In this document: piece after piece, positions 21,672-31,200 of the stretch | How the letters are laid out: every line of letters begins with the position of its first letter | How positions within the stretch are numbered: the stretch's first letter is position 1 | Assembly: GCF_900112155.1 (NCBI RefSeq) | Contig: NZ_FOKQ01000001.1 | Location: 186,001-250,000, forward strand | Length of the DNA: 64,000 bases | Reading direction: 5' to 3' | Origin: Hominimerdicola alba | GTDB lineage: Bacteria; Bacillota; Clostridia; Oscillospirales; Ruminococcaceae | Position numbers and translations under genes: made by a program | The notes under the pieces: generated by a model | Database searches by the model: none | Told to the model about the DNA's origin: nothing | The model's input: the letters and a program-made list of their open reading frames with translations, nothing else

Positions 21672-22505
21672 TCAGCCTGCGTTCTTTTCCTCGACTATTG
21701 TCAGGTCTGAGGTATCATAGCACACCCTTGCGTGGTTGTGTCTTATCAGTTCTCTTGAAACGTGCTCGCCTGTGCGGCGGTCTATCTTGTCGCGGTAAAC
21801 ATCGCCGTTGCGGTATACTATGCCGTCTTCGCGGGAGAAGTACACGTTCTCAGCCTGGATATGGAACTTGTAGGACTGCCTTTTCTCGGCTCTCAGCTCG
21901 CCGCAGAGGTATTCATCGGTGGTGTAGATGATAAGCTGGTATGTATTATCGGTATCGTTGCGGAAGCGGTAATCCAGGTAATTATACATTATGGAAGTGC
22001 CAGTGCCGAAGGGTATGGTCCTGTTGAAATCGGGGAAGAGGTCTATCTGGTCATGGTGGTGGTGCTCGGTGATGGTGAGCTCGGAATGGAGTATCATCCA
22101 GTGGATAAGGTTAGTCATCTGGCACATGCCGCCGCCGAGACCCGATGACGGGTGGTCGGAGAATATGGTCAGACCCTCGCGGTAGCCTTTCTTCACCGTG
22201 AGACTGCCCACAAGGTTCCAGAATGAGAAAGTCTCACCGGGGCGGATAAGCACGGTGTTTATCTTGGGTGCGGCAAGGGAAAGGTTAACAGCCTTGTTTT
22301 CCTGAAGATGCATATCAACGTTGCCAAGTCTTCTGCGGATAAGGGAGTTGTGCTTGTAGATCAGGTATTCAAGTTTGTCTTCGGAGAATGTGCGTGCGAA
22401 TGTGTGCTTGTCCTTGATATCGTGCAAAAACCTGAGGGCTTCGCACTTTTTGACTGACAATGCGTAAGTTAGTGGGGAAATTTCACAGAATAGTTTTCTC
22501 TTCAT
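21672..22505 (-). CDS. VanW-like family protein
   Basis: The 277-residue protein carries the VanW domain: KINTVLIRPGETFSFWNLVG, GYREG, and GLGGGMCQMTNLIHWM, the family hallmark. VanW was named from vancomycin-resistance clusters, but its biochemical role is unknown; it appears in many Firmicutes as a cell-envelope related domain. No signal peptide is obvious. The ATG at 22505 lies about 6 bases after GAAGG; an ATG 12 codons upstream has no ribosome site. It is a single gene converging on the dapL operon. Confidence 0.85.
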   Translation of the reverse strand: MKRKLFCEISPLTYALSVKKCEALRFLHDIKDKHTFARTFSEDKLEYLIYKHNSLIRRRLGNVDMHLQENKAVNLSLAAPKINTVLIRPGETFSFWNLVGSLTVKKGYREGLTIFSDHPSSGLGGGMCQMTNLIHWMILHSELTITEHHHHDQIDLFPDFNRTIPFGTGTSIMYNYLDYRFRNDTDNTYQLIIYTTDEYLCGELRAEKRQSYKFHIQAENVYFSREDGIVYRNGDVYRDKIDRRTGEHVSRELIRHNHARVCYDTSDLTIVEEKNAG

Positions 22506-22716
22506 TTTTATTACCTTCACTTTCAAATAAATAGTTATCAACCATGTGCTCTGCTATCATACACTATATTAGACGAGCAAATCACCGGAAAGTTACAAAC
22601 GTTGTGTTAATTTAAAAATAACTTTATGTGAATTGCATTCGGTCTGCGACGGCGTTTGGAGAGAATACTCATATGTGTATATTAAGCTTTATCCTTTGTG
22701 TTACGCATGACACAAT

Positions 22717-22750
22717 TAAAAAAACGTCCCTCCGAAGAGAGACGTTTTTT
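22717..22750. terminator. Orphan Rho-independent terminator
   Basis: The 8-9 bp stem with CGAA loop carries T runs in both directions, about 210 bases from the nearest gene on either side. Confidence 0.7.
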
Positions 22751-22912
22751 ATATGTTGGGGGTGGAGATGGATAAAATAATCTGAAAGAATTCAAATTTG
22801 GAAGCCTGGATGCAGTAGTCTGATCATCAGCTAAATTATTTGCTTTACAAACTAAATCTTACCATGATCGGAACAGATTGTCGATCAAAATCTGAGTGAA
22901 AAGAATCCATTC

Positions 22913-22941
22913 TTGCTTTCTGTACGAAAGTATGCTATACT
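22913..22941 (+). promoter_or_regulatory. Promoter of the small membrane-anchored protein gene
   Basis: TTGCTT and TATACT with a 17-base spacer, 40 bases upstream of the start. Confidence 0.6.
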
Positions 22942-22980
22942 ATTTTAGACAAGATAATAAACTATGCAGGGAGGAAAAAC

Positions 22981-23307
22981 ATGAATAAACTCAACCTTTT
23001 ATTTCTGATACTTCTGCTTCCGTTCATCATCCTGATTCGGCTGTTTAAACCGAACAAAGACCGCAGGGGAAGAATGATGACTGACATTATCGAAAGTAAA
23101 TACCCAAAATGCAGGATCATAAAAATCGATATGCAGTACGATGAACGGTCATCTTCTGTGAGTACAGCCGATAAAGACAAAAATGTGAAAGGCGCGGTGG
23201 TCATCATCGATAATAACGGCGAAAGGCGTATACTGCATTTATCCTTTACCGACGATACCTGGCATATCACTAAGGATGCCACTGAAAGCGGCAAAGATCT
23301 AACTTGA
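22981..23307 (+). CDS. Small membrane-anchored protein of unknown function
   Basis: The 108-residue protein has one N-terminal hydrophobic helix (residues 4-22, LNLLFLILLLPFIILIRLF). A basic stretch and a soluble domain of about 75 residues with alternating beta-like segments follow. GGGAGGAA lies 5 bases before the ATG. It is a single gene with its own promoter and terminator. No family was recognised. Confidence 0.65.
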   Translation: MNKLNLLFLILLLPFIILIRLFKPNKDRRGRMMTDIIESKYPKCRIIKIDMQYDERSSSVSTADKDKNVKGAVVIIDNNGERRILHLSFTDDTWHITKDATESGKDLT

Positions 23308-23315
23308 ATAAAAAC

Positions 23316-23352
23316 ACGGCAGGGAAGCTGTTCATCCCTGCCGTATTATTTT
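23316..23352 (+). terminator. Terminator between convergent genes
   Basis: The stem ACGGCAGGGA / TCCCTGCCGT is followed by ATTATTTTG, 9 bases after the stop of the small gene. Confidence 0.8.
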
Positions 23353-23387
23353 GTATAACTGCTAAGGAAAAAGCAGTTATCCGCTTA

Positions 23388-24512
23388 TCATTCATTTACT
23401 TCGATTCCATGTTTTTTCAGTCTATTTAACAGCGTTTTGCCAAGATTTTCAGGGCTGTTAATAAGTACCATGTGCTTCAGGTTCGGAAACTGAGATAGTT
23501 CTGCATCCGATACTCTTTTCAGGTCAAAATATTCATCCTCTCCGTCCCAGAACGGAATTATCTGACCATAGATATCATTGCCGCCATCCATGATTATCTC
23601 TTTGATCTCATCAGCAAGAGAGGTCGGTATCTCAAGTCTCTTAAAATATTCAATGGCAGGTTTGATCGGGTCATAACCTTCTTCATCTATATTGATCTCC
23701 CGCGGCGGATAACACTTGGAAAACTCATATATATCAAATACAGGTTTCAGAAGCTTCTTCTCATACATAAGCACCTGTATGATACATAATTTGAAATTGA
23801 AATTATCAAATTTAAGTGCAGGTTCATTGATGGGCTTTAGTTCATATGGGTTGTCTGCGATCACCCTTTTGGGCTTCTTTTCTTTTTTCGCGGAATATGA
23901 GACATCTATGACTTTTCCATCCAGCATAAGATCTTCGATTCTACTATTCTGTACAAATGCTGCTTTTAAGTAAGCCTTTGTATCCACAATACGAAGATCA
24001 GTCAGCTTTTCTTTGCTTCGCTTCGTTAATATCGGCTCGTATCCGAAACACTGATCGTATTTTAGTTTTCCGAGTTTCTCTACCGCCTCGGCATACTTTA
24101 TAAATGTAAAATTCTCTTCAAAACCAAAAACCTCGGGAGTGCAAAGTCCCTCAAAGAAGTGTTCTACCGATGGCAGAAAAAATGTTGAACGTACATATCT
24201 GTAATACGCACACTCCAGACTCCACTTTTTTTCATCATTTTTAAAACTGATCTTAAAAGCGATAATATCTCCAAAGGCTGTTACCATGACCGGTATAGCT
24301 TCCTCCTTGTAGAGCTTTAAAACGCTTTCATTATAAAAATCCTTGTATTCATCAGGGTCGATCACCCTTAAATAACCGTTCATGAAGGAACCGTATCCAT
24401 ACTCTTTCCAAAACCCGATCCATTCAGCGGGAAGCAAATCCTCATACTTTTTGATAGTTTCAGGACTTACATCACTAACTTTTTCAAAATCATCCAATAC
24501 TTTATAATCCAT
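23388..24512 (-). CDS. GAD-like / DUF6892-type protein, possible immunity protein
   Basis: The 374-residue protein appears to be a fusion. The N-terminal 150 residues resemble the GAD-like/DUF1851 family (FEKVSDVSPETIKKYEDLLP, WKEYGYGSFMNGYLRVIDP), which includes type VI immunity proteins such as Tdi1. The C-terminal 130 residues (NFNFKLCIIQVLMYEKKLL..FDIYEF to IIPFWDGEDEYFDLKRVSD) resemble what I recall as DUF6892. Both are common in immunity and polymorphic-toxin settings. No toxin gene is recognisable next to it. The ATG at 24512 is preferred because AAGGAG lies 6 bases upstream. It sits 43 bases after the LRR protein gene on the same strand and may be co-transcribed with it. Confidence 0.65.
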   Translation of the reverse strand: MDYKVLDDFEKVSDVSPETIKKYEDLLPAEWIGFWKEYGYGSFMNGYLRVIDPDEYKDFYNESVLKLYKEEAIPVMVTAFGDIIAFKISFKNDEKKWSLECAYYRYVRSTFFLPSVEHFFEGLCTPEVFGFEENFTFIKYAEAVEKLGKLKYDQCFGYEPILTKRSKEKLTDLRIVDTKAYLKAAFVQNSRIEDLMLDGKVIDVSYSAKKEKKPKRVIADNPYELKPINEPALKFDNFNFKLCIIQVLMYEKKLLKPVFDIYEFSKCYPPREINIDEEGYDPIKPAIEYFKRLEIPTSLADEIKEIIMDGGNDIYGQIIPFWDGEDEYFDLKRVSDAELSQFPNLKHMVLINSPENLGKTLLNRLKKHGIEVNE

Positions 24513-24555
24513 GATTTTCTCCTTTTGCAAAAGCAGACTGTTTTATGATATTCTG

Positions 24556-27186
24556 TTATTTTACAGTGACCTCGAAAGCTTTGCTGTTTATATCGCTTGT
24601 ATCCCATTCGCCGTTGACACGGGCGCAGATGACAATTTCTAAGGTGCTTCCGGGGTTAAGTTTTTGAGAAGTGAAGACTGTCTTATCAGTGCAGGCCTGA
24701 ATTTTCCACTTACCCGCAGTTCTTACGGCAATGCCGTATTTCTCAGCGCCCTCGACCTTTTTCCATGTCAGTCTGAACTGGTGGAATTCCTCGTTGTATT
24801 CAACATCTGGTACTGTAGGATCGGCATTCGTGGTAATACATCTCGCATTGTAGAAATCATAGTTCCATTCGCCGCCGAACATTGCTATGACCGCTACTTT
24901 ATAATTTGTACCCGGCTTCAAACCCTTCAGCGTGTATGTAGTGTCTGTTGTCTTCTGTACAAGAGTCCAGTTTCCGTCCACCTCGACTGCAACAGCATAC
25001 TTCTCTGCGTTTTTGACCGCTCCCCAGTTGAGTGTTGCACTATATTTGCCCGGAACGGCTGTAAAATCAGGTAATTTATCATTAAGAAGTGTGTAGGGGA
25101 TTCCATTATCGTAAGCATAGTCCTCAGCGGCAGTGCCTTTATAACAACGGATATTGAAGCCGTAGATCCCTTCTCCATACAAGTAATTGTCATCCATGTA
25201 ACCAAAGGTCTTATAGCCGATGAACGTAACAGTCTCGGGGATAGTTACGGTTTTAAGACTTGTACATCCGGTAAAAGCGTAACTGCCGATGATCTTAACA
25301 CTGTCCGGGATATTGATGCTTGAAAGGTTTTTGCAGTCGGAGAAAGCACCGCCGCCGATGCTTGTTATACCATCACCGATGATGACTTTTTTTACATCTT
25401 TATCAATATACGTGGAACGCGATATAGTTCCCGTGCCGCTGAAAGTAAGCGTACCCTCATCGTCAAGCGTCCATGTCACGTCCTTGCCGCAAGTTCCGCT
25501 GTCTACGGTCTTTTTTTCACTCACTGTGATCTTGAAAGCCCTGCTGTCGATATTTCTTGTATCCCATTCGTCGTCTACCTTGGCACAGATCACAACTTCG
25601 GCAACGCTGCCGGGTTTGAGTTTGGGTGAAGTGTATGTGGTCTTGTCGGTATAAGCCTGAATTTTCCACTTGCCCGCGATTTTCAATGCAATGCCGTACT
25701 CTGTCGCACCTTCAACTGCGGTCCAGGTCAGTCTGAACTGGTGGAACTGCTCATTGTATTCGATATCTGTTACTGTAGGGTAGTTGTAAACTGGCTCATT
25801 TGGGGTAACGGTTATCGCGCCCTTTAAATTGGTGTACCACTCGCCGTTAAGCATCGCAATGACCGCAACGTTGTATTTAACGCCTGCTTTCAGACCTTTC
25901 AGCACATATGAAGTGTCGTATGTTTTTTCTATGGCAGTCCATCTGCCGTTTATTTTGATCCCGACAGCGTACTTTTCCGCGCCTGCGACTGCTTCCCAGT
26001 TGAGGGTAACACAGCCTTTGCCAGGGGTGTATGTAACGACAGGGGTTGCAGATTCGATCAGTTCGTAGGCGATCTTGTTGTCTTTCGCGTACTGTTCGCC
26101 GTTTGTGCCTTCGTAGCAGTATATCTTGAAGTTCTGGAGCAAACGGGTCTCGGAATTGTCAGCATATGGATTATCCCAGTTTTCATAGTAGTAGTAACCG
26201 ACAGCGTATTTACCGATACTTATATTGCTCTTCGGGAGAATCGCTCTTGTCATAGCCTTGCAGTCATAAAACGCATTATCGCCAATGCTCTCAACGCTGT
26301 CAGGGATAGACACGCTTTCGAGCTTTTCACAGCCTTCAAAAGCGGATTTTCCTATACTCTTAACGCCGTTACGGATAGTTACAGTTTTAAGTTTACTGCA
26401 CTCGGAAAAAGCTTCTTTACCTATACTTTTAACGCTGCCCGGAATGATCGCGCTTTCCAGATTTCTACAGTACTGAAAAGTGGCTTCGTCTATACCCTTA
26501 ACAGTGTCAGGGAGCACTATGCTTGTTTTACCATTCGGGAAAGCCACGAGTTCTGTCATATCCTTGTTATACATAACACCGTCTACTGAGGTATAGTAGC
26601 TGTTGGCGGGATCAACGTTTATACTTTTAAGATTGGAGCCATCAACGAATACAGCGAATACATTCTTTCCAAAGCTCGAAACGTTGCGCGGGATATCTAT
26701 ACTTGTCAGTTTTGAACATGATGAAAATGCATAATCTCCAATGCTCGTAACACTGTCGGGAAGGTTTATGCTTGTCAGGGCGCAATCTACAAACGCATAA
26801 TCTCCGATGCTTGTGACACCGTACGGGATGTTTATGCTTGTAAGACCCCAGCAAGAGTTAAATGCGTCGTTTCCGATGCTTGTAACACTGTTCGGTATAG
26901 TTACACTTTTAATATCAAAGCACGAATTGAACGCATTGTCACCGATGGCCGTAACAGGTTTTCCGTCGATAGTATCAGGGATAATGACTTTATTATTCTC
27001 GCCGACATACTTTGTTATCGTAACACCTGTATCGCTGTTTACATACCTGAAATCCCCGAATGCAAGATTTTGAGCTGCACTTGCCGAAATCTCAAAATTC
27101 ATTTCAACTGCATTTCCGAGTGCTGTTCCGCCGCCGGATGTAGTGAGCACTGTCGCTGCAAGTCCGCAGATAAGTTGTTTTTTCAT
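24556..27186 (-). CDS. Secreted BspA-type leucine-rich-repeat protein with FN3 domains
   Basis: The 876-residue protein starts with a signal peptide. A first block of BspA/LRR_5 repeats follows (about residues 65-335; consensus VTIPNSVTSIGDNAFxxC). Next come two fibronectin type III-like domains with the local signature GAEKYAV..NGxW, a second short LRR block (about 590-690) and two more FN3 domains. The last FN3 (EYNEEFHQFRLTWKKVEGAEKYGIAV to the end) is nearly the same as the C-terminus of the protein at 32002-34155. There is no LPXTG motif or membrane tail. BspA repeats usually mediate adhesion to host or plant surfaces; the target here is unknown. Confidence 0.85.
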   Translation of the reverse strand: MKKQLICGLAATVLTTSGGGTALGNAVEMNFEISASAAQNLAFGDFRYVNSDTGVTITKYVGENNKVIIPDTIDGKPVTAIGDNAFNSCFDIKSVTIPNSVTSIGNDAFNSCWGLTSINIPYGVTSIGDYAFVDCALTSINLPDSVTSIGDYAFSSCSKLTSIDIPRNVSSFGKNVFAVFVDGSNLKSINVDPANSYYTSVDGVMYNKDMTELVAFPNGKTSIVLPDTVKGIDEATFQYCRNLESAIIPGSVKSIGKEAFSECSKLKTVTIRNGVKSIGKSAFEGCEKLESVSIPDSVESIGDNAFYDCKAMTRAILPKSNISIGKYAVGYYYYENWDNPYADNSETRLLQNFKIYCYEGTNGEQYAKDNKIAYELIESATPVVTYTPGKGCVTLNWEAVAGAEKYAVGIKINGRWTAIEKTYDTSYVLKGLKAGVKYNVAVIAMLNGEWYTNLKGAITVTPNEPVYNYPTVTDIEYNEQFHQFRLTWTAVEGATEYGIALKIAGKWKIQAYTDKTTYTSPKLKPGSVAEVVICAKVDDEWDTRNIDSRAFKITVSEKKTVDSGTCGKDVTWTLDDEGTLTFSGTGTISRSTYIDKDVKKVIIGDGITSIGGGAFSDCKNLSSINIPDSVKIIGSYAFTGCTSLKTVTIPETVTFIGYKTFGYMDDNYLYGEGIYGFNIRCYKGTAAEDYAYDNGIPYTLLNDKLPDFTAVPGKYSATLNWGAVKNAEKYAVAVEVDGNWTLVQKTTDTTYTLKGLKPGTNYKVAVIAMFGGEWNYDFYNARCITTNADPTVPDVEYNEEFHQFRLTWKKVEGAEKYGIAVRTAGKWKIQACTDKTVFTSQKLNPGSTLEIVICARVNGEWDTSDINSKAFEVTVK

Positions 27187-27585
27187 GAGATCGACCTCTT
27201 ATTCGTTAAATATGTAATGTGGCATATCTAAGCCCGCCACAACAATGTATTATACCACGAAAACCTCAAATAAACAAGGGCAAAGCTTAACAAAGATATA
27301 TCAGAGGTTTAGTGCATACCCTACCAAAAGAAATGAGTTTAAAATCATAATAGAAAATTCTGACGATCCCTTTAGCACACCACTTAAAATGCTGATCGAC
27401 AGGGATAAATATTGCTGACATTATTTTATTACTTTGTTTACTATAAGTCAGGTGGTCAGCGGGATAACCATATAGAAGATATTTGAAAAGCTATGTCAAC
27501 AAAATTAGAATAAAGCGGCAAAGGACTGTTGTCCCTGCCGCTTTGTTGTTTCTGTAATATTCTGATAAATTATTATCAGCCGGTA
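27187..27585. other. Intergenic region: promoter and terminator only
   Basis: It holds the promoter of the LRR gene (minus strand TTGTTT and TATAAT, 27249-27277, 17-base spacer) and a terminator of the next leftward gene at 27512-27544. No other structure was seen. Confidence 0.55.
27512..27544 (-). terminator. Terminator of the FN3/discoidin-like protein gene
   Basis: The stem AAAGCGGCA..AGGAC / GTCC..TGCCGCTTT has a T-rich stretch beyond it on the minus strand, 40 bases past the stop codon. Confidence 0.7.
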
Positions 27586-29916
27586 TCAGAATACCTTGAT
27601 AGTAACAGCGTTTGAGGAAGCATGAGCTGTTACCCATTCGCCGTTTATTTTAGCTATTACAACAGCCGTGTATGTACCGCTTTTGACCTGGGGTGTTGTC
27701 CATGTGTGAACGCTGCTGTCAAACTGCTTCATGGGGACCCATCTGCCTGCACGGTATACCGCTATCGCATACTGCTCGGCATCTGGAACTGCTTCCCATT
27801 TGAAGCCTATCCTGTTGTCCTTAACCTGTGTCTCGAATTTGGGATATGGAGAAGTGGCAGCTGCATTTGGGGTCACAGTTATGGCATTACTGAAATCTGT
27901 GTTCCAATTGCCGTTGAACATTGCGGATACTGCTACCTTGTACTGGAATCCTGCCTTGAGGTCTCTCAGCACATATGAAGTACCGATTCCCTCAGCCAGT
28001 ATCTGCCATCTGCCGTTTACATATCCTGCAACTGCGTACTTTTCGGCGCCGTCAACAGTATCCCAGCTGAGCTTGACAGCGTTATTGCCCTTTGCATAGG
28101 TAACAGCGGGATTGTCCTTTACAGCCTTGGGCTTTGGAGTTACTGTGATAGCATTGGACGGATCGGTGAACCATTCGCCGTTAAGTTTTGTGGCTACACA
28201 TACTTTGTATTCCTTGCCAGCCTGAAGGTCTTTTAGTATATAGGATGTACCCTCGCCCTCATCGATCATTCTCCATTTGCCGTTTATAAAGCCTGCAACA
28301 CCGTACTTTTCAGCACCCTTAATATCAGTCCACTGGAGCTTTACAGCGCCCTCACCCTTCAGGTAGGTGATCGTTGGAGGAGTGTAGGTGAGCTTGTCTA
28401 AAATCACTGTCTTATTTGTGGTGTAGGTCTGACCGTTAAACTTTACGGCAGCGGTATAAACTATCTTACCATCTTTGATATAAGTCGGGCTGGTAGTCTT
28501 TGAAGTGATGGTCGCATCAATGGTTTGCACATCTGTGCAGCGTTCACACTTAAAAGTTGCCGTCACGGTGTGATTCTTTTCGTCGTACTTCCACTCGGGT
28601 CTGCCGTAGCTGTGACCAAGAGCGCCTGCACCCTTATAAATTTTTGGTTTAGACCTGTATGTTTCACCTTCAAATTCAACGACAGCGGTGTAGCTGGTAT
28701 ATGCGGGTGTGGTGCAGGTCGCCGCGATAGAACTGCGCTGTATCTCTGCATCAACAGTGTGCTTTTCGCCGCAGGCTTCGCAGGTGAATGTGGCAGTAAC
28801 GGTTTGGGTTTTCTCGTCCCAGTTCCATTCGGGTTCACCGTATGTATGTCTGCCTATGGTGGGGATAATGACTTCTTCCTCGGTTATCTCTTTTGTTGCT
28901 TCTTCATCGAGATAATACTTATCGTTGTACTCATCGTACCAGCATTCGATGTTGCCTTCGTTAAGACAGCCCACGGGTACAGCATCAACATGAGTAACTG
29001 TTACAGGCAGATCGGCATTGAACTCTATTTCGGACATCTGCGCGATATTATCATATGAATCAACGATATCATCAAGAATAAGCAGATAATACTTATACTT
29101 GCACTTGTTATGAGGGACAGCATACGGAAATTCGGTGAAATTCACAGGTTCTAAAACAGTATCGTCTGTTACCTGATGTACCAGTGACCAGATATCTTCG
29201 TCAATATCTGTTACTTTATGGTCGGTATAAGTAGGGGAGTATTCCGCTGCCGCAGCGCTGTTGCTTCCGTAGATACGCCAGCTTTTCCAGTTTCTGCCCG
29301 TGTATCTTGAAGTATCATTTGCGGTAGTCAGAACATAGTTATGAATTGCAAAAGGTGTATCTGCTTCAAACAGCAGCCAGTCACTGTCTCTGTTTGCATA
29401 TTCGCCTGCGCTTATTACTCTGCTGCACCACTTGGTGTTTTTGTTTTTGTCGAATATCAGCCAGAGATGTTCATTTGAAGGTGTATGGGTACCCTGACCG
29501 CCGTCGATAATCGAAATACCCTCGTAACCGCTTCCTACGATATCAAAGGCTCTGTATACAACCCCTTGATAATCGCCGATACCGGTGATGACAGCTTGAT
29601 AGTTGCCTGCCGCTTTAGGGGGCTCGGAAAACTCAATGGTATTTCCGTCGGTATCCTTTTGGGTATAAGAAACGGTGTAATCGATGTTTTTCTGAAGTAT
29701 AGTTCCGTCAAGCTCTACTGAAAGGACTTTGGGTGAGTGTGCTTTCATTGTTATGGTTGCTTTGGAAATGTTCTGTTCCGACTCTTCTGCGCTTGCCACA
29801 ACAACAGTACTGCCTGACAGGTCAAATACCCCGATGTTTGCGGGCACAGCGCCCCCTACAAGGGTAATTGCCAGTACTCCGGCAGCAAAACGTTTTCCGG
29901 TATTGTGTACTCTCAT
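27586..29916 (-). CDS. Secreted multidomain protein with discoidin-like and FN3 domains
   Basis: The 776-residue protein has a signal peptide and then an Ig-like module (DYTVSYTQKD..GNYQAVITGIGDYQGVVYRAF). A discoidin/F5-8C-like region follows at about residues 140-300 (NKNTKWCS, WRIYGSN, YYLLILDDI). Two copies of a roughly 70-residue Trp/C-x-x-C module and three FN3-like domains complete it. The C-terminus has no anchor. The architecture suggests carbohydrate or surface binding, but no catalytic domain is visible. It shares modules with the proteins at 2753-5317, 24556-27186 and 32002-34155, which points to module shuffling within one surface-protein family. Confidence 0.75.
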   Translation of the reverse strand: MRVHNTGKRFAAGVLAITLVGGAVPANIGVFDLSGSTVVVASAEESEQNISKATITMKAHSPKVLSVELDGTILQKNIDYTVSYTQKDTDGNTIEFSEPPKAAGNYQAVITGIGDYQGVVYRAFDIVGSGYEGISIIDGGQGTHTPSNEHLWLIFDKNKNTKWCSRVISAGEYANRDSDWLLFEADTPFAIHNYVLTTANDTSRYTGRNWKSWRIYGSNSAAAAEYSPTYTDHKVTDIDEDIWSLVHQVTDDTVLEPVNFTEFPYAVPHNKCKYKYYLLILDDIVDSYDNIAQMSEIEFNADLPVTVTHVDAVPVGCLNEGNIECWYDEYNDKYYLDEEATKEITEEEVIIPTIGRHTYGEPEWNWDEKTQTVTATFTCEACGEKHTVDAEIQRSSIAATCTTPAYTSYTAVVEFEGETYRSKPKIYKGAGALGHSYGRPEWKYDEKNHTVTATFKCERCTDVQTIDATITSKTTSPTYIKDGKIVYTAAVKFNGQTYTTNKTVILDKLTYTPPTITYLKGEGAVKLQWTDIKGAEKYGVAGFINGKWRMIDEGEGTSYILKDLQAGKEYKVCVATKLNGEWFTDPSNAITVTPKPKAVKDNPAVTYAKGNNAVKLSWDTVDGAEKYAVAGYVNGRWQILAEGIGTSYVLRDLKAGFQYKVAVSAMFNGNWNTDFSNAITVTPNAAATSPYPKFETQVKDNRIGFKWEAVPDAEQYAIAVYRAGRWVPMKQFDSSVHTWTTPQVKSGTYTAVVIAKINGEWVTAHASSNAVTIKVF

Positions 29917-30220
29917 TTTTGCTTTCCTCCTCTTTACGAAAAAAGATTTTCCACTGGATACTCTGTATTATCCGAGGAAAAAGGTCAATGATTTAACTTA
30001 ACGTTAATTATTATATCGTATTCATTTATTTTTATCAAGTGATTCAGACATTTTAGATATCTTATACATAAATTTTGTAAAAAACTGCGGATTACATTAT
30101 TTGGAATTTAGCGAATATGACGAGCTTCGTGCAGAAAAAACGCGGAGAGCCAAACTAAACTGCCCCGCTTTGTACTTTATGTGCAAAGCAGGGCGGTTCG
30201 CTTTTAATTCTTATTGATCC
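29917..30220. other. Intergenic region with terminator of the SLH protein gene
   Basis: A hairpin at 30160-30196 (CTGCCCCGCTTTG / CAAAGCAGGGCGG) lies 24 bases beyond the stop of the next leftward gene. A CCTCCTC tract before 29916 is the ribosome site of the FN3/discoidin-like gene. I see no clear consensus promoter and nothing further. Confidence 0.5.
30160..30196 (-). terminator. Terminator of the SH3/SLH protein gene
   Basis: The 12-13 bp stem with one or two mismatches is followed on the minus strand by a T-rich TTTAGTTT tail. Confidence 0.65.
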
Positions 30221-31114
30221 TTATAAATGATTCTCCATTAAATTTTTAACCATGTCTGCACACAGCTCGCGACTTGCTTTTTGGGTAGCATTATATGAGG
30301 AGTTAGTGTTAGCTTTTGTTAATATTTTCTGATGAACAGCCCAGTCAACAGCACCTGATTTTTTTGCCCAGTCACTCTGCTTATACTTTGATGATTCACC
30401 TTTGGTGAATGATGTGTCATATCCGCATAGCTTTGCATACTTGAAAAGCATTTGTGCTACTTGTTCGATCGTAACATCGTCATTGATGCCAAAATTACCG
30501 TTTGCATACCCCGCTACAATATCGTTTCTATATGCCCATGTTACAGCATATTTACACGGTTTATCAAAAGTCACATCTTTAAATATCCTCTCATAATGAG
30601 TGTATGGTTTTCCTGCCATATTGTAAATTACAGAAACAATGTCAGATCGTTTTATGGTCTCTTTTGGTGCGAAAGTATTCTTTTTAGAATCATTTGACGG
30701 TTTTCCAACCATGAACTGATTTTTGAATACAAACTCTACAGCTTTTATATTTTTGATATTTTTAATATCTTTAAAAACAGTATTCAGGTCAACAGTTACA
30801 TAACGAAGTTGGATCCAGCCTTTATCTATTCTGCCAAAGCCATTGTTAACTTCGTATATTACAACAGGTGTACCTTTTTTTAAAACTCCCATACTCGCAG
30901 ACTTGTTATCAGGCTTCCTTTTGATCGTAAGGTCAGTATTAACTCCTCCTGTATAAAGAGAATAGTCAGAAACCGCTTTCCCTTCAATTACAGATGCTTG
31001 TGCTGTCATTATCCCGACAGAATTCGGTGAAAAAGTCCCTGTTATTACCGCTCCAGATCCTGCAATAGTTAATGCCATTGCGAAAGAAGCGAACCGCTTG
31101 AAAACTTTCTTCAT
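30221..31114 (-). CDS. Secreted SH3b and S-layer-homology domain protein
   Basis: The 297-residue protein begins with a signal peptide (cleavage near TAQA-SV). A bacterial SH3-like region follows at about residues 50-108 (LTIKRKPDNKSASMGVLKKGTPVVIYEV..GWIQLRYV). Two or three S-layer homology motifs fill the rest (FAPKETIKRSDIVSVIYNMAG, FKDV..CKYAVTWAYRNDIVAGYANGNFGINDDVTIEQVAQMLFKYA). SLH domains normally bind secondary cell-wall polymer and keep the protein on the surface. It has its own consensus promoter. It could anchor a partner protein, but no interaction partner is evident. Confidence 0.8.
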   Translation of the reverse strand: MKKVFKRFASFAMALTIAGSGAVITGTFSPNSVGIMTAQASVIEGKAVSDYSLYTGGVNTDLTIKRKPDNKSASMGVLKKGTPVVIYEVNNGFGRIDKGWIQLRYVTVDLNTVFKDIKNIKNIKAVEFVFKNQFMVGKPSNDSKKNTFAPKETIKRSDIVSVIYNMAGKPYTHYERIFKDVTFDKPCKYAVTWAYRNDIVAGYANGNFGINDDVTIEQVAQMLFKYAKLCGYDTSFTKGESSKYKQSDWAKKSGAVDWAVHQKILTKANTNSSYNATQKASRELCADMVKNLMENHL

Positions 31115-31171
31115 TTTTAATCATTCCTTTTCAAAAAAAATATGGTAAATTATAGACATTTTACCAAGTAT

Positions 31172-31200
31172 ATAATATCAAAGCAAATACAATTTGTCAA
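31172..31200 (-). promoter_or_regulatory. Promoter of the SH3/SLH protein gene
   Basis: On the minus strand, TTGACA (31195-31200) and TATTAT (31172-31177) are 17 bases apart. Confidence 0.75.

Larger units (their letters stand above)
22542..22980. other. Intergenic region with an isolated terminator hairpin and a promoter
   Basis: A perfect-looking hairpin (AAAAACGTC..CTC / GAG..GACGTTTTTT, 22717-22750) with A and T runs on both sides is not adjacent to any gene end. It might close a small RNA or an eroded gene. The promoter for the next small gene is at 22913-22941. Nothing else was recognised. Confidence 0.5.
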
